Assembly (NCBI GenBank): GCA_041166085.1
Contig: JBEEFP010000050.1
Span: 1-64,000 of the forward strand
Direction of reading: 5' to 3'
DNA: 64,000 nucleotides
DNA from: JBEEFP01 sp041166085
GTDB taxonomy: Bacteria; Actinomycetota; Acidimicrobiia; Acidimicrobiales; JAFATL01
The notes under the pieces: model-generated
Database searches by the model: none
What the model was told of the DNA's origin: nothing
The model's input: the letters and a program-made list of their open reading frames with translations, nothing else
In this document: positions 1 through 8,514 of the stretch, in pieces
Numbering within the stretch: position 1 is the first letter of the stretch
Layout: every line of letters begins with the position of its first letter
Position numbers and translations under genes: made by a program

Positions 1-49
1 CAACCATCGCCGGCCCCGCCCCACGCGCCCCACCCCCCCCCCGCTCGCC

Positions 50-1552
50 CTAGGCCAGCTGCTCGACGAAGCGCTCCAGTTGGCGCAGGTTGCGGCACTC
101 GAACACGCCGTCACAGAACACGCCGTACTGGCTGACGATCGAATCACCGGTGTCCCAGTACGAACGGGGTTCGGGGTTGAGCCAGTACAGGTGACGGGCC
201 CGCTTGGCCAGTTCCTGGACGACCCAGGCCTGGGAGGCGTGGTAGTTGTTGCGGGCGTCGCCGAGGAGGATGACCGACGTCCGGGGCGTCACCTGCTGGC
301 CCCAGCGGGTCCAGAACGTCTCCAGTGCGTGGCCGTAGTCCGAGTGACCATCGACCCAGATGACGTCGGCCTCGGTGTTGACCCGGTGCACCGCGTGGCT
401 GATGTCTTCCACGCCGTCGAAAAATGACGTGACCTCGTCGATCCCGTCGATGAACACGAAGCTGCGCACCCGGCTGAACTGCCCGCTGATGGCGTGCACC
501 AGCTGCAGAGTGAAGCGGGCGAACGCCGCCACCGACCCGGAGATGTCGGCGATCACCACGATCTCGGGCTTGGCCGGCCGGGGGTACCGGAACTTGGGCT
601 CGGCCGGTACGCCGCCGTAGGACAGGGAGTGGCGGACCGTGTTGCGAAAGTCGAGCGGGCCCTTGCGGCCGTGGCGCCGCTTGCGGGCCAGGCGAACCGC
701 CAGCCGCCTCGTAAGAGGCTGGATGGCTCGGCGCAGCGACGCCAGCTCATCCTGGGTGGCGTGCATGAAGTCGACGTCCTCGGGGAGGGGCTTGCGCAGC
801 GTCTTGGCCATTGCCTGGGCGCCCCGATCGGCAACCAGGCGGCGGCGAATCTCCGCTTCGATCAGGCGGCGCAGGCGGGCGATGCGGGCGTCGAACTCCT
901 CCCGGACCAGGCGCTCCTCCAGGTCGGACAACGCCGCGTCCTCGGTGTCCTGCGGGCCGGTCCCGACACCGACCGCGGCCGCCGACGCCGCCATGAGCCC
1001 GGTTCGGACGCCGTCCAGGTCGAGGTGGCGGAGCGTGCGGTACAGGTAGTAGGTCCCGCCGACGGGGCGGCCGGGTTCCATGCCCGCGAAACGGTCGACC
1101 GCCTGGCGGGCCAAGGCGGCCAGCAGCTCTTCGTCACCGGCCAGCAGGGCCCGGTACAGCAGCTCCAGGAGCTCCTCGGCGCTCAGGGCCGACATCTCGG
1201 CGTCGGCATCCCGGCGCTCGGCGTCGAGCAACTCGGCCGCCACCGCCAGCTGCCGGTCCCTCCCGCCGTCGGCGTCGTCCACCCAAACCCGGGTGAATCC
1301 CAAGGCTGAGAAATAGACGTCGAAGATCGTTTCGAACGCCCGCCAATGGGCGGCGTTCTTCACCAATGTCGAACCGAGGGCGTACTTGAAGGCCACTCGG
1401 TCCTCGAGGGGAATCTGCCCGACGGCCTCCATGGCGTCGAGGTGCTCGGTCATGCTCACCGGCAGCCCCGCCGCCCGCAGCTCGCCGACGAAGCCACTGA
1501 GCACGTCGACCAGCCCGCCGCCGCTCCCCTTCTCCAGACGAGCCCCGCTCAC
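50..1552 (-). CDS. CoxE-type VWA domain protein
   Basis: The predicted protein is about 500 residues. Its C-terminal half carries a von Willebrand factor A domain of the CoxE type, with a MIDAS signature DISGS at about residues 336-340 and a later SDYG segment that supplies further metal-site residues. The N-terminal half is helical and Arg/Glu-rich. CoxE-like proteins work with MoxR AAA ATPases as metal-dependent chaperones that mature or remodel a partner complex; the partner is not identifiable here. The gene follows the MoxR gene and overlaps its stop by 4 bases (GTGA), which is why the GTG at 1552 is chosen. A second GTG at 1504, preceded by a GGAGAAGGGG purine run, is the alternative start. 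The reading frame stays open upstream but there only shadows the ATPase gene. No carbon monoxide dehydrogenase structural genes are in view, so a cox role is not implied. Confidence 0.85.
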   Translation of the reverse strand: MSGARLEKGSGGGLVDVLSGFVGELRAAGLPVSMTEHLDAMEAVGQIPLEDRVAFKYALGSTLVKNAAHWRAFETIFDVYFSALGFTRVWVDDADGGRDRQLAVAAELLDAERRDADAEMSALSAEELLELLYRALLAGDEELLAALARQAVDRFAGMEPGRPVGGTYYLYRTLRHLDLDGVRTGLMAASAAAVGVGTGPQDTEDAALSDLEERLVREEFDARIARLRRLIEAEIRRRLVADRGAQAMAKTLRKPLPEDVDFMHATQDELASLRRAIQPLTRRLAVRLARKRRHGRKGPLDFRNTVRHSLSYGGVPAEPKFRYPRPAKPEIVVIADISGSVAAFARFTLQLVHAISGQFSRVRSFVFIDGIDEVTSFFDGVEDISHAVHRVNTEADVIWVDGHSDYGHALETFWTRWGQQVTPRTSVILLGDARNNYHASQAWVVQELAKRARHLYWLNPEPRSYWDTGDSIVSQYGVFCDGVFECRNLRQLERFVEQLA

Positions 1553-2442
1553 CTCGGCGCCGGGCCCCCGAGCTCCTTGGCGGCCTTGGCGATGTCGGAC
1601 TGGTACTTGAGCAGGATGTGAAGGGTGTCCTTGGCCTGCTCGGCGTCGACGTCCTTCACGCCGAGGAGCACGAGGGTGCGGGCCCAGTCGAGCGTCTCGG
1701 AGACCGACGGGTGCTTCTTGAGCTCGAGCTGGCGGATGGAGCGCACGATGCGCACGATCTGATCGGCCAGGTGGTCGGAGATGTCGGGGATCCGCGTCTG
1801 CACGATCTCCTTCTCCCGGTCGAGGTCGGGGTAGTCGATGTGCAGATAGAGGCACCGGCGCTTGAGTGCCTCCGACAGCTCACGGGTGTTGTTCGACGTG
1901 AGGAACACGAGGGGGATCTGGGTGGCCGCCACCGTGCCGAGCTCGGGGATCGACACCTGGTAGTCGGAGAGGATCTCGAGCAGGAGCGCTTCGGTCTCCA
2001 CCTCGACGCGGTCCACCTCGTCGATGAGCAGCACGACCTTGTCGTCGGCTCTGATTGCCTCGAGAAGGGGCCGGGTCAGGAGGAACTCCTCGCTGAAGAT
2101 GTCCTCCTCGACGTCGTGCCACGTGCCGCCTTCCTGCTCGGACACGCGCTGGGCCTGGATGCGCAGGAGCTGCTTCTTGTAGTTCCACTCGTACAGGGCC
2201 TTCGACTCGTCGAGGCCCTCGTAGCACTGCAGGCGGATGAGCCGGGCGCCCGTCATCTCCGCCACCGACTTGGCCAGCTGGGTCTTGCCTGTGCCGGCCG
2301 GCCCCTCGACGAGGATCGGCTTCTGGAGGCGGTCGGCCAGGTACACCACCCCGGCGATGCCCTCGTCGGCCAGGTAGGCCACGTCCTTCAGCCCGTCCCG
2401 AACTGCAGGGACGTTCTCGAACCTGAACTCTGATTCAGCCAC
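1549..2442 (-). CDS. MoxR-family AAA ATPase
   Basis: The product is about 297 residues and is a complete MoxR-type AAA+ ATPase. It has a Walker A motif GPAGTGKT near residues 45-52, a Walker B VVLLIDEVD near 133-141, and a sensor-1/arginine-finger stretch with TSNNTRELSEALKRRC. MoxR ATPases of this short form pair with VWA proteins to activate a client enzyme or complex, and the downstream 4-base-overlapping CoxE-type gene is the expected partner. The start is the GTG at 2442, which overlaps the last 8 bases of proA. Residues translated further upstream in this frame only shadow proA. The overlap suggests co-transcription with proA, although no functional link between proline synthesis and a MoxR/VWA pair is known to me. 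Confidence 0.9.
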   Translation of the reverse strand: MAESEFRFENVPAVRDGLKDVAYLADEGIAGVVYLADRLQKPILVEGPAGTGKTQLAKSVAEMTGARLIRLQCYEGLDESKALYEWNYKKQLLRIQAQRVSEQEGGTWHDVEEDIFSEEFLLTRPLLEAIRADDKVVLLIDEVDRVEVETEALLLEILSDYQVSIPELGTVAATQIPLVFLTSNNTRELSEALKRRCLYLHIDYPDLDREKEIVQTRIPDISDHLADQIVRIVRSIRQLELKKHPSVSETLDWARTLVLLGVKDVDAEQAKDTLHILLKYQSDIAKAAKELGGPAPR

Positions 2443-3676
2443 GGGTCTGGCCTTCCCCTTCAACGATGTACTTGTAGGTCGTGAGCTCGCGCAGGCCCAT
2501 CGGGCCGCGTGCGTGCAACTTCTGGGTGCTGATGCCGATCTCGGCGCCGAACCCGAACTCCTCGCCGTCGGTGAAGCGCGTCGACGCGTTGACGACGACG
2601 GCCGCCGCGTCCACCTCGCGGGTGAACCGGTTCGCCGCGTCGAGATCGGCGGTGAGGATGGCCTCGGTGTGACCGGAGCCGTACCGGTTGACATGGGCGA
2701 TCGCCGCGTCGAGGTCGGCGGCGACGGCCACGCTCATGGTGAGGTCGAGGAACTCGCGGCCGAACGCATCGTCATCGGCCGCGCCGATGCCCGGCAGCAG
2801 CTCCTGCGCTCGCGCATCGCCCAGGAACGTCACCTCCGGCATGGCGGCCCGGACGCGCGGGAGGAAGTCGGCGGCGACGTCCGCGTGCACGACGAGCGAC
2901 TCCGCGGCGTTGCACACCGACGGGCGCTGGGTCTTGGCGTTGACGACGATGGCGACCGCCGTCTCCAGAGCTGCGCTCCTGTCGACATAGACATGGCAGT
3001 TGCCGTCCCCGTCGATGACATAGGGCACGGTGGCGTGCTCGAGGATGGCGCCGATGAGCGACGGTCCGCCCCGGGGGATGAGGCAGTCGATGGAGTCGCG
3101 CAGCTGCATGAACTCGCGAGCCGAGGAGTGGCTGGTGTCCTCGACCAGCACCAGGCTGTCCTCAGGAAGGCCGGCCTTGGCGAAGCCCTCGCGCAACGCG
3201 GTGGCGATCGCGATGTTCGAACGGATGGCGGCCGACGAGCCCCGCAGGAAGGCGGCGTTGCCGGACTTGAGACAGAGGCCGGCCGCGTCGCTCGTCACGT
3301 TGGGCCGGTTCTCGTAGATGATCGCCACCACGCCGAGGGGAACGCGCACGCGCCTGATGCGCAGCCCGTTGGGACGGGTCCAGCCGTCGATGACCTCGCC
3401 GACGGGATCGGGCAGCGAGGCGACCTGGCGCAGCCCACCCGCCATGCCGTCGAGCCGCTCGTGGCTCAGGCGTAGGCGGTCCACCACCGTCGTCGTGGTG
3501 CCCGCGCCCTCGGCCGCGACGACGTCGGCCGCGTTGGCGGCCAGGACCTCGGGCGCGTGCTCGAGCAGGATGTCGGCCGCGGCCCGCAGGGCGTCATCCT
3601 TGGCCCCCGTCGATGCCAGCGCGAGGGCGCGTGACGCGGCCTTGGCCCGGGCGCCGAGCTCGGGGAGGGAGGGCAC
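2435..3676 (-). CDS. proA: Gamma-glutamyl phosphate reductase
   Basis: This is the second enzyme of proline synthesis. It reduces gamma-glutamyl phosphate to glutamate-5-semialdehyde with NADPH in the cytoplasm. The 413-residue length matches the family, and the aldehyde-dehydrogenase-fold catalytic cysteine is visible as Cys255 in SVCNAAES. The start is a GTG at 3676. A TAAAGT box ends 6 bases upstream of it, so the mRNA is probably leaderless. The gene is far from proB (20240-21334), whereas obgE-proB-proA is commonly contiguous in related genomes. It is followed by, and overlaps, the MoxR/VWA pair. An 18-base palindrome lies directly upstream of the -10 box and is shared with the divergent operon. 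Confidence 0.96.
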   Translation of the reverse strand: MPSLPELGARAKAASRALALASTGAKDDALRAAADILLEHAPEVLAANAADVVAAEGAGTTTTVVDRLRLSHERLDGMAGGLRQVASLPDPVGEVIDGWTRPNGLRIRRVRVPLGVVAIIYENRPNVTSDAAGLCLKSGNAAFLRGSSAAIRSNIAIATALREGFAKAGLPEDSLVLVEDTSHSSAREFMQLRDSIDCLIPRGGPSLIGAILEHATVPYVIDGDGNCHVYVDRSAALETAVAIVVNAKTQRPSVCNAAESLVVHADVAADFLPRVRAAMPEVTFLGDARAQELLPGIGAADDDAFGREFLDLTMSVAVAADLDAAIAHVNRYGSGHTEAILTADLDAANRFTREVDAAAVVVNASTRFTDGEEFGFGAEIGISTQKLHARGPMGLRELTTYKYIVEGEGQTRG

Positions 3677-3682
3677 TGCGCG

Positions 3683-3688
3683 ACTTTA
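3683..3688 (-). promoter_or_regulatory. -10 box of proA (TAAAGT), leaderless
   Basis: On the minus strand TAAAGT is followed by 6 bases and then the GTG start of proA. Transcription would therefore begin at or next to the start codon. The position is read directly; promoter activity is inferred. Confidence 0.6.
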
Positions 3689-3706
3689 CTTGACCGCTCG
3701 GTCAAG
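3689..3706. promoter_or_regulatory. 18-bp perfect palindrome, TetR-like operator
   Basis: CTTGACCG and CGGTCAAG are perfect 8-base inverted arms around a CT centre. The palindrome sits exactly between the two divergent -10 boxes (3683-3688 minus, 3719-3724 plus), so a bound dimer would block both promoters. The ACCG/CGGT core resembles many TetR-family operators. No TetR gene is in the window, so the regulator would act from elsewhere. Confidence 0.55.
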
Positions 3707-3718
3707 AGAGCCGGGCAT

Positions 3719-3724
3719 TACCGT
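3719..3724 (+). promoter_or_regulatory. -10 box TACCGT of the GNAT/TerB-AAA operon
   Basis: TACCGT is followed by 7 bases and then GTG at 3732, the spacing expected for a leaderless mRNA. This argues for the 3732 start over the GTG at 3723, which overlaps the box itself. Confidence 0.5.
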
Positions 3725-3731
3725 GCACGGC

Positions 3732-4316
3732 GTGGTCACGGTCAGGAACGCCACCCGCGCCGACGTCCCCACGCTCAGCCGCGCGCTGGCCCGGGCCTTC
3801 GAGGACGACCCGGTGATGAGCTGGCTCTACCCCGGCCCGCACCGCTTGGAAGCCTTCTTCCGCGGCTACGAGCTCAAGCTCCACCTCCCCCACGGCGAGG
3901 TGTACACGACCGATGGCGTCGACGGCGCGGCCATCTGGGCGCCGCCGGACCAGTGGCGGACGTCGGCCCGCGACGTGCTGCGCGTGGCGCCGGGGCTCTT
4001 GCGCGTGACCGGCACCCGTCTCATGCGCGGCCTGCGCACCATGAACGCGGTGGAGCGCAAGCACCCGAAGGAGCCGCACTGGTACCTGGCGGTGCTCGGC
4101 ACCGATCCGTCCAAACAGGGCAAGGGCGTCGGCAGCGCGCTCCTGGCGCCCGTGCTGCAGCGGTGCGACAACGAGGGGCTGCCCGCCTACCTCGAGTCGT
4201 CGAAGGAGTCGAACATCGCCTTCTACCGGCGCCACCGCTTCGAGGTAACCGACGAGATCCAGCTGCCCAAGGGCCCCAAGGTGTGGCCCATGTGGAGGGA
4301 TCCGCAGCCGGCGTGA
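3732..4316 (+). CDS. GNAT-family N-acetyltransferase
   Basis: The product is about 194 residues and has the GNAT fold. The N-terminal segment reads RNATRADVPTLSRALARAF. The acetyl-CoA loop is QGKGVGSAL, after LAVLGTDPS, and the C-terminal strand pattern SNIAFYRRHRFEV is typical of motif B. It should transfer an acetyl group from acetyl-CoA to an amine or small molecule; the substrate is not predictable. It is the first gene of a four-gene operon whose members all overlap by 4 bases. The start is set at the GTG 7 bases after TACCGT. The GTG at 3723 is in frame and would add three residues. Confidence 0.85.
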   Translation: MVTVRNATRADVPTLSRALARAFEDDPVMSWLYPGPHRLEAFFRGYELKLHLPHGEVYTTDGVDGAAIWAPPDQWRTSARDVLRVAPGLLRVTGTRLMRGLRTMNAVERKHPKEPHWYLAVLGTDPSKQGKGVGSALLAPVLQRCDNEGLPAYLESSKESNIAFYRRHRFEVTDEIQLPKGPKVWPMWRDPQPA

Positions 4317-5722
4317 TCGACAACGCACTGAGCGAACCGGTGGACCGCTTCGTCGCCGATCTGACCCCCGCGCTGCAGCAGTTGTCGGCGCGCGTGCCGA
4401 GCGTGAAAGCCGAACGCCTCTCGACGGACGTCACCCTCGAGGCCTTCAACCTGGTGGCGGCCTTCATCGACGCCGACGGGCTGCACACCGACGAGGAGCT
4501 GTGGGCGTTCATCACCACCTTCGCACCTCGCTTCGACACCCAGCTCGAGCGGGCCACGCCGGGCGACGTTCGCAAGGCCCGCCTGGTGGTGGGCAAGAAG
4601 GAGTGGCTGCACGCGCCGTCCGCCCTCTTCGACCTGGTGGTGCAGGCCGACCGCGTCGGCGGCACCGACCTGTCGTGGCGCTACTACGAGACGGCGATGC
4701 GCATCGCCCACATCGTGTGCTCGCTCGACGAGCACCCGTCCACCAGCGAGCTCGATGCCATCGAGGACTTCCGCACCATGCTGCTCCGCACGCGCGAGCT
4801 GGCGGGCCTGGGCCGGCCCGGTCAGGCGCCCGCGGGCGGGACCACGGCCGCCGCGCCGGCCGCGCCAGCCGTAGCGGTGGCGCCACCTGTCCAAGAGCCG
4901 GCCCGTCCACTCGAGGAGCTCCTGGCCGAGCTCGACGCGCTGGTCGGCCTGGCCGGCGTCAAGCGCGAGGTGAAGCTGGTCGCGGCGCTCATCCAGATCC
5001 AGAACCTGCGCCGCGAGCGCAAGCTGCCGGTGGTCGAGTCGAGCCGCCACCTCATCTTCACGGGCAATCCCGGCACCGGAAAGACCACCGTCGCCCGCCT
5101 CCTCGCCCAGATCTACCGCACCCTCGGCGTGGTCGAGAAGGGGCACCTGGTGGAGACGGACCGGGCCGGCCTCGTTGCCGGATACGTCGGGCAGACGGCG
5201 GCCCAGGTGTCGCGCGTCTTCGAGTCGGCGTTGCAGGGCGTGCTGCTGGTCGACGAGGCCTACGCGCTGGCGCGGGGCGGCGAACGTGACTTCGGCCTCG
5301 AGGCCATCGACACCCTGGTGAAGCTGGTGGAGGACCACCGCGACGACATCGTCGTCATCTGTGCCGGCTATCCCGACGAGATGGGTGTCTTCGTGGACTC
5401 GAACCCGGGCCTGCGCTCGCGCTTCCCGAAGACCATCGCGTTCCCCGACTACTCGACCGACGAGCTGTTGCAGATCTTCGAGAGCCAGTGCAAGACGGGC
5501 GGCTACACGCCCAACGAGCAGGCGGTGGCGGCGGCGCGCGCCTGGCTCGACGCCGTCCCCCGCGACAAGGGCTTCGGCAACGGGCGCCTGGTGCGCAACC
5601 TGTTCGAGGCGGCCATGGCCGCCCAGGCCAGCCGCATCGTGGCGTCCAAGGAGAAGGACCCTTCCAACGACGAGCTGGTGGCGCTCACGCCCGAGGACAT
5701 CGCGGCAGCGACCGCGCCATGA
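4313..5722 (+). CDS. TerB-like / CbxX-type AAA+ ATPase
   Basis: The product is about 469 residues with two modules. Residues 1-165 are helical and resemble the tellurite-resistance TerB fold, with acidic segments such as AFIDADGLHTDEELW. An Ala/Pro-rich linker follows. Residues 195-465 form a CbxX/CfqX (SpoVK, EccA-like) AAA+ ATPase with Walker A GNPGTGKT at 251-258, Walker B VLLVDEAYAL near 309-318 and an arginine finger in GLRSRFPKTI. Such ATPases act as hexameric remodelling machines. The start is a GTG that overlaps the GNAT stop (GTGA), with GGAGGG about 14 bases upstream. The stop overlaps the next ATG. Co-translation with two solute-binding proteins suggests that the ATPase services a membrane-associated system; the client is unknown. 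Confidence 0.88.
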   Translation: MIDNALSEPVDRFVADLTPALQQLSARVPSVKAERLSTDVTLEAFNLVAAFIDADGLHTDEELWAFITTFAPRFDTQLERATPGDVRKARLVVGKKEWLHAPSALFDLVVQADRVGGTDLSWRYYETAMRIAHIVCSLDEHPSTSELDAIEDFRTMLLRTRELAGLGRPGQAPAGGTTAAAPAAPAVAVAPPVQEPARPLEELLAELDALVGLAGVKREVKLVAALIQIQNLRRERKLPVVESSRHLIFTGNPGTGKTTVARLLAQIYRTLGVVEKGHLVETDRAGLVAGYVGQTAAQVSRVFESALQGVLLVDEAYALARGGERDFGLEAIDTLVKLVEDHRDDIVVICAGYPDEMGVFVDSNPGLRSRFPKTIAFPDYSTDELLQIFESQCKTGGYTPNEQAVAAARAWLDAVPRDKGFGNGRLVRNLFEAAMAAQASRIVASKEKDPSNDELVALTPEDIAAATAP

Positions 5723-6717
5723 GCCCCCTCGCCATCCGCATCGGCGCGCTCGTCGCCGCCGTCGCCATGATCGTGGGCGCCATCGTCGTGCGGGGCAAGC
5801 TCAACGACCGGCGGTCGGAGCGCAACGCGGTGCTGCGGCTGACGTGTGCGACGGAGCTCGGAGACGTGTGTCAGGACTTCGCCGACACCTCCGGCGCAAA
5901 GGTGGTTCTGACGGTCGAGGACGCGGGAGTGACGGCCGACAAGTTGACCGGCGCGTCCGAGTCGCCGTTCGACGGCTGGCTCACCCCGGGTCCCTTCCCG
6001 CAGCTGGTGCAGGAGGCCAGGCGGGCCGGAGGACGACCTGCCCTCATCGACCGTGTGTCCAAGCCCATCGCCCGCACGCGCGTGGCCATCGTGATGTGGA
6101 AGGAGCGCGCCGCAGCGTTGACTGCGTTCTGCAAAGGCGCAGTGGCCTGGACGTGTCTCGGCAACGCGGCCAACGGCCCGTGGAAGGCGGCGGGCGGCAA
6201 GGACACCTGGGGCACGGTGAAGACGGCGCTCCCGGATCCCGTCGTCACCGCGTCGGGGCTGGTGGCGTTGGGCGCGGGCACGGTCGGCTTCGTGGGCCGG
6301 GCCGACGTCTCGTCCACCGAGCTGCAGGACAACGACGCCTTCGGGGTGTGGCTGGGCGATCTGGCGCGGGCGCAGGTGGCGGCCGACGTGAGCACGATGC
6401 TGGCGGGCGGTCCGGCCATCGTCGACGCGGTTGCCGGGTTGGAGGCACAGATGACGCCCGTGCTCGCTGCCGCCGCCAACGCCGGCGACGTCAACGTCAT
6501 CTACCCTTCCCCCGTGGTCACGGCCGATGTCGTCCTCGGAACCGTGGCGTCCAAGCAGTCGGCGCGCCTGGCCGAGCTGCTCGAGGGCAAGGCAGGGCGC
6601 GACCCCTTGGAGCGGGCGGGATGGAAGGTCGCAAGCCCGAGCCTTCCGAGGACCAGCGGCCTCCCCGACCCCGGTCTGCTCGCCTACCTGCGCGGCGCGT
6701 GGCGGGACGCGGCATGA
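5719..6717 (+). CDS. Membrane-anchored solute-binding-like protein
   Basis: The product is about 332 residues. Residues 5-25 are a hydrophobic anchor (IRIGALVAAVAMIVGAIVV) without a lipobox cysteine, so the protein is probably membrane tethered and faces outside. The remainder has the alternating alpha/beta look of a type-2 periplasmic binding protein and matches the arrangement of the first half of the next gene. I do not recognise a named family. The start overlaps the upstream stop (ATGA) and the end overlaps the downstream start (ATGA), so translation is tightly coupled. Several cysteines (CATELGDVC, TAFCKG, TCLGN) could form extracytoplasmic disulfides. No ABC permease accompanies it, so a sensing or scaffold role is more likely than uptake. 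Confidence 0.75.
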   Translation: MSPLAIRIGALVAAVAMIVGAIVVRGKLNDRRSERNAVLRLTCATELGDVCQDFADTSGAKVVLTVEDAGVTADKLTGASESPFDGWLTPGPFPQLVQEARRAGGRPALIDRVSKPIARTRVAIVMWKERAAALTAFCKGAVAWTCLGNAANGPWKAAGGKDTWGTVKTALPDPVVTASGLVALGAGTVGFVGRADVSSTELQDNDAFGVWLGDLARAQVAADVSTMLAGGPAIVDAVAGLEAQMTPVLAAAANAGDVNVIYPSPVVTADVVLGTVASKQSARLAELLEGKAGRDPLERAGWKVASPSLPRTSGLPDPGLLAYLRGAWRDAA

Positions 6718-8513
6718 AGCGACTGCTGCTGGTCATCGCCGCCCTGCTCGTGCTGGCCGGGTGCAAGCCGCCTGCCGACAACGGGGCGAGCGGCGGATCC
6801 GGCAACGTCAACGTGCCCAAGGGTTGCGCGGCCGTCGACGTGGCCAGCTCGCCCGAGAAGGTGGAGCTCCTCACCCAGCTGGCGGCCACCTTCAACGACA
6901 GCAAGGCGGCGAGCGACGGTGGGTGCGTGGTCGTACGCGTGCAGAGCAAGTCGTCGGGCGCAGGCGCAACCACGCTGGTCGACGGGTGGCGGGACGAGAC
7001 GGCCGACGGCCCGAAGCCGGTGATCTGGTCGCCGGCCGCGCGGTCGTGGGGCGCGGTCGTGAACCAACGCCTCACCGACAAGGGCGACACGGCGATCGTC
7101 CCGACCAACGCCCGGTCGTTCATGCTGACGCCGCTGGTGATAGCCATGCCCCGGCCCATGGCGTCCGCCCTCGGATGGCCGGACACGCCCATCGGCTACG
7201 GCGACCTGCTGGCGCTGGCCCGCGATCCCAACGGGTGGGCGGCCAAGGGCCATCCCGAGTGGGGCGCCTTCAAGCTCGGCAAGACCAATCCCAACTTCTC
7301 GACCAGCGCCCTGTCCGCCACCATCGCCCAGTACTACGCGGCGACCGGCAAGACACGTGACCTCACCATCGAGGACGTCAACCGCCCCGACATCGCCCAG
7401 ATCAACCAGGGCGTCGAGTCAGCCGTCGTCCACTACGGCGACACGACGCTGACCTTCCTCAACAACTGGTACCGCAACGACTCGCGTGGCACGGCGCTCA
7501 CCTATGTGTCGGCCGTCGCCGTCGAGGAGAAGTCGGTCATCGACTACAACCGCGGCAACCCCGACGGCATCACCGACCCGGGCGAGCGGCCCAAGCCGCC
7601 CAAGGTGCCGCTGGTCGCCATCTATCCCAAGGAGGGGACGCTGTTCTCGGACAGCCCCTTCTTCGTGCTGGACGCGCCGTGGGTCTCGGCCGCCGAGCGG
7701 TCGGGCGCCCAGCGCTTCGAGCGCTTCGTGCAGGAGCCGGCCAACCAGCGCAAGATCCTGCGCTTCGGCTTCCGCCCCGGCAACCCCGCGGTCGCGGTGG
7801 GGTCGCCGATCGTGCGGGCCAACGGCGTCGACCCGACGCAGCCCCAGACCACCCTCGGCGTCCCCGCTCCGCCTGTGCTCGTCCGTCTCATCGAGCGGTG
7901 GGGCGAGACGCGCAAGGGCGCGCGCGTGCTGATGGTGATCGACGTCTCGGGCTCGATGGGCGAGGACGCGGGGAACAACGAGACCAAGCTCGACCTGGCC
8001 AAGAAGGCCGCGATCGACGCGCTGTCGCAGTTCAAGCCCGACGACCAGGTGGGCCTGCGCATCTTCTCCACCAACCTGCAGTCCAAGGAACCGCGCGACT
8101 ACCTCGATCTCGTTCCTATCGCGCCGATCGGATCACAGCGCGAGAAGCTGGCGTCGTCCATCGACGGGCTCATCCCCCGCGAGGGCACGCCACTGTTCAC
8201 CGTCGCTCGCGACTCGTACCAGTCGCTGAAGGAGAGCTACGACCCGGCGCGCATCAACGCCGTCCTCCTCCTCACCGACGGGCGCAACGAGGACGACCGC
8301 AACACCGACCTGGCCGGTCTGCTGGCCAAGCTTCGGTCAGGCAGTGAAGGACTGTCGTCGACGCCGGTGCGGCTGTTCACCATCGCCTATGGCCAGAACG
8401 CCGACAAGGACACGCTGAAGCGGCTGGCGGAGGCGACCAACGCCGCGGCCTACGACGCGTCCGACCCGCAGACGATCAGCAAGGTCTTCACCGCCGTCGT
8501 CAGCAACTTCTAG
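6714..8513 (+). CDS. Lipoprotein with solute-binding and VWA domains
   Basis: The product is about 599 residues. A lipoprotein signal ends in LVLAGC with Cys17 as the lipidation site. Residues 35-385 resemble an extracellular solute-binding protein. Residues 400-595 are a VWA domain with MIDAS residues in DVSGS at 410-414 and a later LLTDGRNED motif. Proteins combining a substrate-binding and a VWA domain occur in actinobacteria, sometimes near Ter-type stress genes; their ligand is generally not known. The gene ends the four-gene operon. The next gene is convergent and its stop lies one base away, so no terminator fits between them. Confidence 0.87.
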   Translation: MKRLLLVIAALLVLAGCKPPADNGASGGSGNVNVPKGCAAVDVASSPEKVELLTQLAATFNDSKAASDGGCVVVRVQSKSSGAGATTLVDGWRDETADGPKPVIWSPAARSWGAVVNQRLTDKGDTAIVPTNARSFMLTPLVIAMPRPMASALGWPDTPIGYGDLLALARDPNGWAAKGHPEWGAFKLGKTNPNFSTSALSATIAQYYAATGKTRDLTIEDVNRPDIAQINQGVESAVVHYGDTTLTFLNNWYRNDSRGTALTYVSAVAVEEKSVIDYNRGNPDGITDPGERPKPPKVPLVAIYPKEGTLFSDSPFFVLDAPWVSAAERSGAQRFERFVQEPANQRKILRFGFRPGNPAVAVGSPIVRANGVDPTQPQTTLGVPAPPVLVRLIERWGETRKGARVLMVIDVSGSMGEDAGNNETKLDLAKKAAIDALSQFKPDDQVGLRIFSTNLQSKEPRDYLDLVPIAPIGSQREKLASSIDGLIPREGTPLFTVARDSYQSLKESYDPARINAVLLLTDGRNEDDRNTDLAGLLAKLRSGSEGLSSTPVRLFTIAYGQNADKDTLKRLAEATNAAAYDASDPQTISKVFTAVVSNF

Positions 8514-8514
8514 G

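Noticed and set aside
1..49. C-rich tract at the left edge as a terminator
   Set aside because: It is a simple cytosine run without inverted arms or a T-tract.
1549..1855. N-terminal extension of the CoxE-type protein
   Set aside because: The extra residues are Arg/Pro/Gly-rich shadow of the MoxR gene. The overlap start at 1552 is preferred.
5361..6713. Long extension of the VWA lipoprotein frame upstream
   Set aside because: The lipoprotein signal and the ATGA overlap fix the start at 6714. The upstream part is out-of-frame shadow of two real genes.
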